Shown here piece after piece: positions 1 to 8,146 of a DNA stretch of 64,000 bases. The translations under genes were made by a program, and so were the position numbers. The notes beneath the pieces were generated by a model. That model did no database searches and had not been told where the DNA came from. It saw nothing but the letters and a program-made list of their open reading frames with translations. Source of the DNA: CAVPJC01 sp963705155 (lineage in GTDB: Bacteria; Chloroflexota; Anaerolineae; Anaerolineales; UBA4823); NCBI GenBank assembly GCA_963705155.1, contig CAVPJC010000022.1, positions 248,001 to 312,000 of the forward strand, written 5' to 3'. Position 1 is the first letter of the stretch; each line of letters begins with the position of its first letter.

Positions 1-515
1 TAGTTGCGGCGCAGCCGGCGGCCAAACGCTTCCCACATCGAAACGGGAAAGTTGGGGTGGAGCAGGTTTTCGGCCAGGCTCTCGGCCCAATCGGGGGCGG
101 GGTGGAAAGGCGGGACGAGCATGGCGGCAAAGAAATCGGTTTCCATCAGGCGCACCCGGTAGCTCCACAGCTCATAGTAGCGGTAGCGGCGCGCTTCGAT
201 GTACAGGAAGGTCGTGACCAGCAAGGTATTCAGAAGAATGACGCCGTGATGGCCGCCCTGGTTGAAGGCGATGCTGATCGCCAGCCCGGTGGTGACGACA
301 GCCCAGTTGGTGGTGGCATCCAGGCGGGCGCGCCAGGCGTTGGCGCGCGAGATCTCGGCGCGGAAAAAGTGCACCATGGCGGTGTTGAATTCGGCGGCCT
401 TCATGCGGTAGCCGCGGAAGGTCCATACCGCTTCCTGATCGGCCTGCCCACCGGGGTGGGGTTCCTGGGATGTGGGGTCGGTGTGTGTGCCTGGGGGTGT
501 TGAGGGAGATGACAT
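1..515 (-). CDS. DUF2270 membrane protein, 5' part (runs off left edge)
   Basis: Reading leftward from an ATG at 515, an open frame runs without a stop to the window edge (171 codons). After a Pro/Thr-rich start of about 25 residues come FRGYRMKAAEFNTAMVHFFR, then RANAWRARLDATTNWAVV, a hydrophobic segment, IEARRYRYYELWSYRVRLME and finally WEAFGRRLRRN. This pattern is what I know from the DUF2270 'predicted integral membrane protein' family. At least two membrane segments are visible (around residues 65-80 and 84-100). The function of the family is unknown. The C-terminus lies outside the window. No frameshift is seen. Confidence 0.8.
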   Translation of the reverse strand, partial: MSSPSTPPGTHTDPTSQEPHPGGQADQEAVWTFRGYRMKAAEFNTAMVHFFRAEISRANAWRARLDATTNWAVVTTGLAISIAFNQGGHHGVILLNTLLVTTFLYIEARRYRYYELWSYRVRLMETDFFAAMLVPPFHPAPDWAESLAENLLHPNFPVSMWEAFGRRLRRN

Positions 516-600
516 GCGCCCTCTCTGGGATGTATCTTGGTTGCTACCCTTATTATAATGGCAGAGAAGGTTTCTGTTATAATCGCTGTGGCTTTTTTGT

Positions 601-694
601 GGGAGTGGTTGGGTCCCGGTGGGCTCCCCGGTCTTCAAAACCGGTGGCGGGTCGCGTTGCGGGCCGCGGTGGGTTCGACTCCCATCCACTCCCG
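601..694 (+). tRNA. selC: tRNA-Sec (anticodon TCA)
   Basis: A long tRNA-like fold. The 8-bp acceptor stem GGGAGTGG (601-608) pairs with CCACTCCC (686-693), with G694 as discriminator and no encoded CCA. The anticodon arm is CCGGT-CTTCAAA-ACCGG with anticodon TCA at 635-637. A long GC-rich variable arm follows (about 645-668), then a T arm with loop TTCGACT. The 8-bp acceptor stem, long variable arm and UGA-reading anticodon are diagnostic of selenocysteine tRNA. A TATAAT box at 578-583 could be its -10 element, but I see no clear -35. No selA, selB or selD is in the window. Confidence 0.9.
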
Positions 695-748
695 CCTGAT
701 TTAAGGTAATCCATCGGATAAACACTCCCCTCAAGAGATTGGAAGTTC

Positions 749-1951
749 ATGTATCCCAACGAGAACAATCCATACGATCAGTACACCGCGCTGGTGAGCC
801 GGGTGCTGAAGATCGAAGATATAACCCGCGGCGAGGAGAAAAAACATTACCTGGTGCGCTACCGCGGGCGGCTTTACAACGAAGACAGCGCTGCGGCTTA
901 CGACCAGCTTGCAGCTGCATTGAAACCGCTGGATATTACCCCGCTGTTTCGCAAGGATAACGACCAGCATGTGGTGATCCTGGTGGCGGGGGTCGTGAAG
1001 CCCAAACCCTCCAACCCGTGGGTGAACATGGCGTTTTTTGCCCTGACGGTTCTGAGCGTGTTTTACGTGGGCGTGCGCTACGAGCATCCCGACCTGACCC
1101 TGGATACCTTCTGGCGGGTGGCATTCCAGGAGCCGGGCAGCGCCTGGGGGTTCACGGTGAGCCTGCTGGCGATCCTGCTGGCGCACGAGTTCGGGCATTA
1201 CCTGGCCGGGCGGTTGAATAACACGGCGGTGACCCTGCCGTACTTCATCCCCATGCCCACCCTGCTGGGAACAATGGGGGCCTTCATCCAGTTGAAGGAG
1301 ACGCCCAAGAACCGGCGGGTGCTGCTGGATATCGGCGTTGCCGGGCCGCTGGCGGGGCTGGTGGTGACCATCCCGGTGCTGCTGCTGGGGTTGAGCCTTT
1401 CGCAGATCAGTGAAATTCCCCGGCAGATGCCGCCCGGCATGGGCCTGACGATTGAGGGCAACTCGCTGCTCTACCTGGCGGCCAAGTACATCGTGTTTGG
1501 CAGGCTGCTGCCCGAGCCGGTCAGTTACGGCGGCCTGGGGCAGTTCCTCTACTGGGTGCGCTATTTCTTCACCGGGCAGCCGGCGCCGCTGGGCGGCCTG
1601 GATGTCATGCTGCACCCGGTGGCCTGGGCCGGCTGGGCCGGCCTGATGGTGACCGGTTTCAACCTGGTGCCGGCGGGGCAGCTGGATGGCGGGCACCTGC
1701 TGTATGTGCTGCTGGGGCGCAAGATGAATACCCTTCTGCCGTTTATCGTTGGCGTGTTGGTGGTGCTGGGTTTCTTTTCGCCCACCTGGTGGCTGCTGAC
1801 GCTGCTGATCCTGCTCTTCGGACGCTTCCACGCCGAGCCGCTGGATCAGATCACCCCGTTAGACCCGGGGCGGCGCTTTCTGGCGGTACTGGGGCTGGTG
1901 ATCTTCCTGTTTGTGTTTACCCCGGTGCCGTTGATGCTGGTGGGTATGTAG
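749..1951 (+). CDS. Site-2-type M50 zinc metalloprotease
   Basis: A 400-residue polytopic membrane protein. The first ~85 residues look soluble. The zinc-binding HEFGH motif lies in a membrane segment (LLAHEFGHYLAGR, H146, E147, H150), and the second metal-ligand motif is QLDGGH (D313) in a later segment. This is the arrangement of site-2 protease/RseP-like intramembrane proteases and of the plant EGY branch. Such enzymes cut membrane-embedded substrates such as anti-sigma factors. The substrate cannot be told from context, but an ECF sigma/anti-sigma pair lies about 17 kb downstream. The start ATG at 749 fits the homologous N-terminus. The frame is intact. Confidence 0.85.
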   Translation: MYPNENNPYDQYTALVSRVLKIEDITRGEEKKHYLVRYRGRLYNEDSAAAYDQLAAALKPLDITPLFRKDNDQHVVILVAGVVKPKPSNPWVNMAFFALTVLSVFYVGVRYEHPDLTLDTFWRVAFQEPGSAWGFTVSLLAILLAHEFGHYLAGRLNNTAVTLPYFIPMPTLLGTMGAFIQLKETPKNRRVLLDIGVAGPLAGLVVTIPVLLLGLSLSQISEIPRQMPPGMGLTIEGNSLLYLAAKYIVFGRLLPEPVSYGGLGQFLYWVRYFFTGQPAPLGGLDVMLHPVAWAGWAGLMVTGFNLVPAGQLDGGHLLYVLLGRKMNTLLPFIVGVLVVLGFFSPTWWLLTLLILLFGRFHAEPLDQITPLDPGRRFLAVLGLVIFLFVFTPVPLMLVGM

Positions 1952-2005
1952 CCGCCCTCCTCCGGGAGGAAATTACCCCTTTCAACATTGTGAATTGTCT
2001 ATGGC

Positions 2006-2034
2006 TTGATCCGCCGGGCAGCCTGTGCTAAACT
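2006..2034 (+). promoter_or_regulatory. Putative sigma-70 type promoter of the TPR gene
   Basis: TTGATC (2006-2011) and TAAACT (2029-2034) are separated by 17 bp and lie about 20 bp upstream of the ATG at 2053. A possible Shine-Dalgarno (GAAAGGA, 2041-2047) sits between. This is pattern matching only. Confidence 0.45.
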
Positions 2035-2052
2035 CCTCCTGAAAGGATTGGC

Positions 2053-3993
2053 ATGGCGGCGACGGATTTAATGCTTCAGGAGGCGATTGAGGCAGTGCGG
2101 CAGGGCCAACGCGCCCGGGCGCGCGATCTGCTGACCCGCCTGCTGCGCGCCGACCAGACCAACCCGCAGTACTGGCTGTGGATGAGCGCGGTGGTGGATA
2201 CGCTCAAGGAGCGCATCTACTGCCTGCAAACTGTGCTGCGCCTGGATCCGGCCAACCCGGCAGCGCACAGGGGGCTGGTGCTCATCGGGGCGCAGCCGCC
2301 GGACGCCGGCATCGTACCGGCCACGCCGCGCCGCCGGAAATGGCAGGTGGAAGTGCAGGCAGAGCCGCCGCAGGGGTTTGCGCGCATCTGGGCCAACCCG
2401 CTGCTGCGCGGCTTTACCATTGCAGGCGTGGCCGTGCTGGTGATCGTGCTGGTGCTGGCGGGCATCTTCAGTGTGAACCGCAGGCAGGTGGCCGCGGCCC
2501 GGCCCACCAAGACACCCGGCCCGCCGCCCACTTTTACCTCCACGCCCACCCTGATCGGCGGACCACCGGTGGTGGTGCGGGTCACGCCTTCACCCACCTT
2601 TACCGGTCCAACCCCGCTGTGGATGCTGTTGGAAGCCACCTATACCCCCACGCCCGTCTACGTGAACACGCCCCACGCCATCACCGAAGCCTACCGCCTG
2701 GGACAGCGGGCCTACTCGCGCGGCGACTGGCAGGCGGCCCGCAATTACTTCAGCGAAGCCAGCCGGGTGGACCCGACCGCGCCGGATATCTTCTACCATA
2801 TCGGGGAGGCCAACCGCATGCTGGGGGACTACACCGAGGCGCTGGCAGCCTACGAACAGGCCCTGGGGGCGAACGCCAACTTTGCGCCGGCCTTCCTGGG
2901 ACGGGCGCGCGCCAGCCTGGCGCTGGACCCGGCAGCCGATGTGGGCGCAGACCTGGATCAGGCGGTGGCGCTGGACCCGGCTTACGGCGAGGCCTTTTTG
3001 GAACGGGCGGGGTATTTGCTCGCCGGCGGTGATACCGAAGCCGTGCTGCAAGACCTGGATGCCGCCGCCCAGCTGCTGCCCGATGTGCCGATGGCGCATG
3101 TCTACCGCGCCCGGGCTGCGCTGCAAAACGGCGACCCGGAGCTGGCGCTGGGTGAGGCGCGCCAGGCCAATGAGCTGGACCGCACCCTGCTGGAAGCCTA
3201 CCTGGTGCTGGGACAGGCGGCCGCAGCCAGTGGGGAGCACCAGGCGGCGATCGATGCGTTGGAGATTTACCTGGCCTATGCGCCGGAAGACGCCCGCGGC
3301 TGGCTGGCGCTGGGGCAGGCCCAGGCCGGGATAACCGGGGTGCAGGCGGTGTTGGAAGCCCTGGCCCAGGAACCGGCGGGCGAAGCCGATGAGGCCGCTT
3401 TGGAGTTGTTTGAGCGCGCCGCCGACCTGGATGATGAGCTGCCCGATCTGTACCTGCTGCGCGGGTTGATGTACCTGCGCCTGGGAGAGGGGCAGAAAGC
3501 GGTCAACGACCTGCTGCTGGCGCGGCGGCTGGAACCGCGCTCTTTCCTGATCAACGTCGGGCTGGGACGGGCGCTGCAGGCCGCCGGGCGGCTGAACGAG
3601 GCCTACGACCAGCTCAAGGGCGCCGAAGACCTGGCCGAAAGCGATGGCGAGCTGGCGGCGCTGTATTACTGGCGGGCGCAGCCCGCCGATGCGCTGGGGC
3701 GCTGGCCCACAGCGGTGAAAGACTACGAAGCCCTGCTGGATCTGCCCGAAGGCGCCGCCTCTGAGGCCTGGCTGGCCGCGGCCGAGGAGTACATCCTGGC
3801 GCTGACGCCCACCCCGACAGCCACCCCTACCTATACACCCACACCGACCCGTACCACCACACCGGTGGCGCCCACCAGAACACCCCCTCCAACGCGCACC
3901 CCCGTCGTTACCCCCACGCGCACCCCCACTCGAACACCCCGCACGGACCCCCGCACGGACCTGCGCACCCCCTCCGTGACGGAAACGCCGTAA
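2053..3993 (+). CDS. Membrane-anchored TPR protein with Thr/Pro-rich linkers
   Basis: 646 residues. An N-terminal soluble segment (1-90) resembles one or two TPR units. One transmembrane helix follows (about 119-141), then a Thr/Pro-rich linker with TPTPVYVNTP-like sequence (about 155-210). A run of TPR-like repeats spans roughly 215-590, for example AYRLGQRAYSRGDWQAARNY and EALAAYEQALGANANFAPAF. The C-terminal tail (about 590-646) is low-complexity TPT/RTP repeat. TPR arrays bind proteins; the linkers look like surface spacers common in Anaerolineae exported proteins. No catalytic domain is visible. The topology, with the repeats probably outside the cell, is inferred. Confidence 0.75.
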   Translation: MAATDLMLQEAIEAVRQGQRARARDLLTRLLRADQTNPQYWLWMSAVVDTLKERIYCLQTVLRLDPANPAAHRGLVLIGAQPPDAGIVPATPRRRKWQVEVQAEPPQGFARIWANPLLRGFTIAGVAVLVIVLVLAGIFSVNRRQVAAARPTKTPGPPPTFTSTPTLIGGPPVVVRVTPSPTFTGPTPLWMLLEATYTPTPVYVNTPHAITEAYRLGQRAYSRGDWQAARNYFSEASRVDPTAPDIFYHIGEANRMLGDYTEALAAYEQALGANANFAPAFLGRARASLALDPAADVGADLDQAVALDPAYGEAFLERAGYLLAGGDTEAVLQDLDAAAQLLPDVPMAHVYRARAALQNGDPELALGEARQANELDRTLLEAYLVLGQAAAASGEHQAAIDALEIYLAYAPEDARGWLALGQAQAGITGVQAVLEALAQEPAGEADEAALELFERAADLDDELPDLYLLRGLMYLRLGEGQKAVNDLLLARRLEPRSFLINVGLGRALQAAGRLNEAYDQLKGAEDLAESDGELAALYYWRAQPADALGRWPTAVKDYEALLDLPEGAASEAWLAAAEEYILALTPTPTATPTYTPTPTRTTTPVAPTRTPPPTRTPVVTPTRTPTRTPRTDPRTDLRTPSVTETP

Positions 3994-4139
3994 AGCTGCG
4001 ATCAGCCGTCAGCAGGCGGCGATCTGCATCGGTAAGAGCGGGGAGAAGAAACCACAGATCTCCATAGATGGCTTGACTGAAAAAACTGTTCTCTTAACAA
4101 CTGAAAAATCCTACAACCCAATCGAAAAGGACTGTCTCA

Positions 4140-5790
4140 TCTGGCGGAAGGCAGCCAAAAAGTCATGCGGGGTTGAAGCCGGGGCACGTGGTCTTCAATG
4201 CTTTTCAAATCTGCTGGTAGCGCAAGATACTGCGCAGATTGGACATGGCAGCGAAGGCGATCAGCATACAAGTCGCTCGGAAAAGCCCCCGAACCGGGAG
4301 CTTGCCGCCGGGAAGGGATGTTTGACAGACCAAACTGCGGCTTCGACCGCCGCTCTTGGGTTTTTGCCAGGCTGGTGCAGATATCTTCGAAGCGTCTGCG
4401 ACGTCTGGCCCAGTTGACTTACTGTTGGGTGAAGCTGAGCCTGAAGGCCGGGATTTCTATTCCAGGTTTAGCACGGCAGCGGTCCTGCAAGGCAAAGAGG
4501 CAGGTCTGACAGATAGCATGGGTCGAAGCTGGCGATATAGCCAGTGGTGCGCCCGGGTTGCACATCGATTTCTTGTCCATTGGGGCAGGCGATGCTGAGC
4601 GGCTTGCCATTCTCGGTAGTGGTGAAGGTGAACTGCGCCAGGCTGAGATTGTCGGGGTCGGGTGCCATTGCCGCGAATGCCGGTCTGGATCAGCTCAACC
4701 TGGTCTGGTTGAGCTGATCATCGGCTGCCGAGCTGCCATAGCCCCGATCTGTGTAAAGGGTCTCGAGCTGGGCGCTGCTTCAAGTCCGGCAGGGCTTGAG
4801 CCAACAGGTCGGCATCGTCGACATTGTTGGGGGCTACCTGGATCTGAGTGATGAGTTGAACGGCGTTCTCCGGGTTGGCGGTCTGGGTCAGGTTGGCAAC
4901 ATAGCCTTTGAACTCAAGCCGGCCCCTTGCGCCGGAAGGTGGCTTCCTGATCGTCCAGCGAACTGCAAACAACCCGCCCCGATCTGATCGTTGGGCTTGA
5001 CCCGCAGACTTTCTTCCTGCAAGTCGAAGTTCTCCCGGAAAAGTCGCCCCAGTACCTGGTAAGGGGTCATAGTCTCGCTAACTCGGTTTTCAGCTCCACG
5101 AGCATGCGGTAGATGGCTTGCCCCACCTGCTGGGTATGGGCTGCGGTGGCTTCCTGGCCCTTCACCCGGTAGACGTACTGCCCCGAGCTGTGGGCTACGT
5201 ATGGCCCCAGCCACTCCGCAGCGCTTTGCTGTTGGGCATTCACTCAGCAGCCGCCACATCCGCTGGATGCCTTCCACCAAAAGCTGCAAGCGGCTCATGT
5301 CCAGGATGTTGCTGGCATCTGGGATGCTGTCCATGCGCTGGATATTCGTCCGCACTTTCAAGGCCACCAACTGCTGGTCGGTGATGTCTTCAAAGGCTTG
5401 CGCCACCAGGTTGACCCCATGCAGCCTGGTTATACTTGCTCAACCGCCGCCGAAAGTTGTACAGCGTGCGCAGCTCGAAGCCCCCTTCGCGGTAAAGTCA
5501 TGATATCCCAGGGCATAGCGCACCTGTAGGTTGAACGTGAAGTGATCGTATAGCTCTTCATCACTCCACCAATTGAACCGGCCTTCAGCGTCTCCAGCCC
5601 CAACAGCACGTTCACCGGCGTGTTCGGCCGCGAAGCCACCTCCGCATACATCCCGGCAAAGCGCTCTTCCCGGATCCGGCATGACTCCCCGGTGATAATA
5701 CCCCGCCCAGTCGAGGCTTCCAGTCGCTGACGCTGGTCTTCGGGCAGATCGATTCACATTGCTGATCAATAGCGGTTGCAGATGCTTTCG
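4140..5790 (-). pseudogene. Decayed DDE transposase (IS1182-like)
   Basis: Leftward fragments in several frames together spell a transposase. The N-terminal part holds SDEELYDHFTFNLQVRYALG and RPNTPVNVLLGLETLKA (5440-5700). The middle shows DADLLAQALPDLKQR followed by a degenerate TDRGYGS-like DDE segment (4720-4980). The C-terminal part has CPNGQEIDVQPGRTTGYIA and a Cys-rich CQTCLFALQDRC (4420-4670), then ERRSK-type C-terminal sequence to about 4160. The order and motifs resemble the IS1182/ISNCY type. At least five frame changes are present and no frame is open throughout. I found no clear terminal inverted repeats, so the limits are approximate. Confidence 0.7.
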
Positions 5791-6211
5791 GTTGGGTTTG
5801 TAAATGACACTGTTCCTCGGCGCTGATTTTGCCGATATATAGTAAACTTTTACCGTTTGAGCAACCCTTTTTTCAGGGCAGCCAATATGGCCACAGATAA
5901 GCCGAGATCTTCTGCCAATAGGGTTGGTTTTTAATCCAGGTAACTTATGGATGATGGGTTTCGCTAGCGCTCAACCCATCCTACGAATTTAACTTTTGTA
6001 TCGGCTAGACATTGATAAAAACCAACTTAGAACTCATTCGAAAATTAAAAAGGCGTTGAAGAAAATGACTTATCCGGCTATGAGTGGGGGTTTCGAAAAC
6101 CTTCATCGAAGCAGGATACGTCATGAAAATGTATAGCATCGGAATCCAAGAACGTCAAATATCGTTGCGAGAAACGTTCTATGCTGGCGTGTTGCGAAGA
6201 TAGCACTTCCC
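5791..6211. other. AT-rich spacer without recognisable gene
   Basis: About 420 bases clearly richer in A+T than the rest of the window. Stop codons are frequent in all frames. I see no gene, tRNA or strong inverted repeat. It separates two transposase relics and is probably decayed mobile DNA. Confidence 0.4.
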
Positions 6212-6532
6212 ATGGTCAGCGATATTCTTTCCGATTATTGGAAAGATCAAGGAGATCTATTTCATGAATGTCATCATGGTTCTTTTGTGGAACGGTTGCC
6301 AAATTCGAAAGCGCTCGACGCGAGCTGGTTCGGCATTACCCGCAGTGTGTTGCACGAACGCTTTCAAAGCTGGGGCGAACAAGGGGTTTGGAAGGCGATC
6401 TTCCATTCGATGTTGCGCTTCTACGGGCGTAAACGCCACCTCTTCTGGAAGTCGCAGTATGTGACAGCCAATTCGTGTCTCCTCTGTCGAGTGAAGCTAA
6501 TGAACCTTATCCTGCCGAATCGAGCTAAGTAG
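6212..6532 (+). pseudogene. Fragment of IS5-like transposase
   Basis: Two overlapping frames carry pieces of an IS5-type N-terminal region: a VLLWNGCQIRKL-like segment near 6275-6320 and then RFQSWGEQGVWKAIFHSML (about 6359-6415), which matches the 'RF.RW...GVWE.I' block of IS5-family proteins. A KSQYV-like trace follows where the catalytic 'DS' segment would be expected. The piece lacks the rest of the DDE domain, so this is a relic. Assignment rests on short motifs. Confidence 0.45.
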
Positions 6533-7404
6533 GGCAGTAAATGATTTATCTGACCGGTGAATCAATTTGGTGCTCCTTGGCAGGTCTGGATTACAGGCGC
6601 AAATGCCAGAATGATAAATGATCGCTGAAGTGATACTGGTCATTCATATTGCCAGTCGGAACGACCTTATTCAAAGAAGCGGCTATGTACGGATAAATGG
6701 CTATGACTATGAGACGTAGCATACCTTCGTGACACGACCGTAAGGTTACATCGAACATCAGAACCCGCAGACCAGAGGTCCATAATCGGTATTTTAGCCG
6801 AGGGCGGGAGAAACCCAGATCCCCATAGACGTTGGGTTGTCCAGCACCCTGGCTGGCTGGCCAGAAGATGAAGCATCCGAACCCGCTGGTGCGAGAAGTC
6901 ATCCGACTGTGTTCTTCTTTGTCCTCGGGTGCCGGTTCCAGCATCTTAGCCGACTGGCTATTTTCGGCTGAGTTCTTAGTGCATAAATGGATCATTCTTA
7001 GCATCGGTTTGAATAAGTCGGACATATAAATAACTACTTTGAAAGTAAGCGATGAATGGCGAAAGAAATTATTACCTCAATATTCCAATCATGGTTACCG
7101 AGTTAGAAGTGTCATAAAGCTATCAGTGCCGTTATTTAACATATGGCACTGAATTCAAACAGAAAGCGAAGACCAAAATACACTTTTTGTTGTAATATGG
7201 AAATTGTGAGAATATTTGAAGTTTGTATAAACAGCAATGGTTTGAAAAAGCTATCGCACCCACTCCCGGTAGTCGCACAGCCAATAATAATCGGATGTTT
7301 ACATTCATGATGATTTTCCCTTACCAATTAACAAATAATATCTCTGAGAAAAATTGATTTAGGTTATTAATCGAACATCCAGATACAAACTCCAGCTTCA
7401 TTTG
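6533..7404. other. Low-GC stretch without recognisable gene
   Basis: The only longer open frame (6591-7025, leftward) encodes a protein with no familiar motif and unusual composition. I see no ribosome binding site or operon context for it. The region is AT-rich compared with its flanks, again suggesting decayed or foreign DNA. Confidence 0.4.
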
Positions 7405-7500
7405 TAGGTCGGGTAGGTGGGCAGTTGCCCAGCTGAGGTCGGGTTGGTGGGCAAAAAATGATATCTATTTCGCAGGAACAGCTTGCCCACCAACCCGACA
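7405..7500. repeat. REP-like palindrome
   Basis: GTCGGGTTGGTGGGCAA (7438-7454) is the exact reverse complement of TTGCCCACCAACCCGAC (7483-7499), giving a 17-bp stem with a 28-nt spacer. A near-copy of the left arm lies just upstream (7408-7423), followed by a small TGGGCA/TGCCCA hairpin. The same palindrome type occurs at 44518-44578 beside a RAYT transposase relic, in inverted orientation. Confidence 0.75.
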
Positions 7501-7691
7501 TCAATTCGGTTTTCCCTGGCTGAATCAAAGCGACCATGGTGAAGAAGCGAATTGAACTCGGGAACGAAAACGCGGCGATGGCGACTGTCTGAATTATAAC
7601 CAATGGTTTGGGTCTCGCAGGCGTCCGTTACGTGCACCAGGCCAGACCACTATTCCATCAAATTGCCTGGACAAATTTGCAAATTGGTCTC

Positions 7692-7720
7692 TTGCCAAGC
7701 CGTGGCACCCGCGCTATAAT
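7692..7720 (+). promoter_or_regulatory. Sigma-70 type promoter
   Basis: TTGCCA (7692-7697) and a perfect TATAAT (7715-7720) with a 17-bp spacer, about 46 bp upstream of the zinc-ribbon gene at 7767. The following glnA gene starts 84 bp after that gene and may be co-transcribed. Confidence 0.65.
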
Positions 7721-7766
7721 CACTTTTTGTTGTAAGCTCGATGCAAGTTAAGGTCGTTATTAAACT

Positions 7767-8063
7767 ATGCCTATTTACACCTACCGGTGCGATAACTGCG
7801 GTGTGCAGTTCGACCGGCACCAATCTTTCACTGATGCGTCCCTACGCGCTCGCCCGGAGTGCAGCAAGAAGGCCTTGCGCAAAGTGTTCCAGCCCGTGGG
7901 GATCGTCTTCAAGGGCTCGGGTTTCTACGCCACCGATCATCGCTCACCGTCCGGGACGAGCCGTTCCGGCCCGGCTGAAAAGTCGTCCGAAAACAAGAAA
8001 GACGGCGATAAACCCGCCGTCGCTGAACCCGCCCCGTCGCAGCAAACCGATAAAAAAGAATAG
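7767..8063 (+). CDS. FmdB-family zinc ribbon protein
   Basis: 98 residues. The N-terminus MPIYTYRCDNCGVQF is the hallmark of the small FmdB/CxxC_CXXC_SSSS zinc ribbon family, often annotated as putative regulators. The first knuckle (C8, C11) is intact. The second reads ARPECSKK, so the first Cys of the expected CPEC pair is replaced by Arg, leaving three of four ligands. This could be a real substitution or a base error (cgc for tgc). The C-terminal third is charged and low in complexity, as usual for the family. It lies directly upstream of glnA. Confidence 0.75.
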   Translation: MPIYTYRCDNCGVQFDRHQSFTDASLRARPECSKKALRKVFQPVGIVFKGSGFYATDHRSPSGTSRSGPAEKSSENKKDGDKPAVAEPAPSQQTDKKE

Positions 8064-8146
8064 ATGGCTTATGCACCACCGCCATCATCTCAACCCATGC
8101 CGCCCCAATAAGGTGGCGTTTTTTTATAAAAAGGAGAAGACGCATT

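Noticed and set aside
731..1831. 366-codon leftward open frame opposite the M50 protease gene
   Set aside because: Composition rich in Gln, His, Pro and Arg with no motifs; it mirrors the codon bias of the clear protease gene on the other strand.
2178..3032. 284-codon open frame inside the TPR gene
   Set aside because: Gly/Ala/Arg-rich shadow of the TPR frame in high-GC DNA, no start site or motif.
6591..7025. Leftward 144-codon open frame as a gene
   Set aside because: No Shine-Dalgarno, no recognisable motif, odd composition, and located in decayed mobile DNA.
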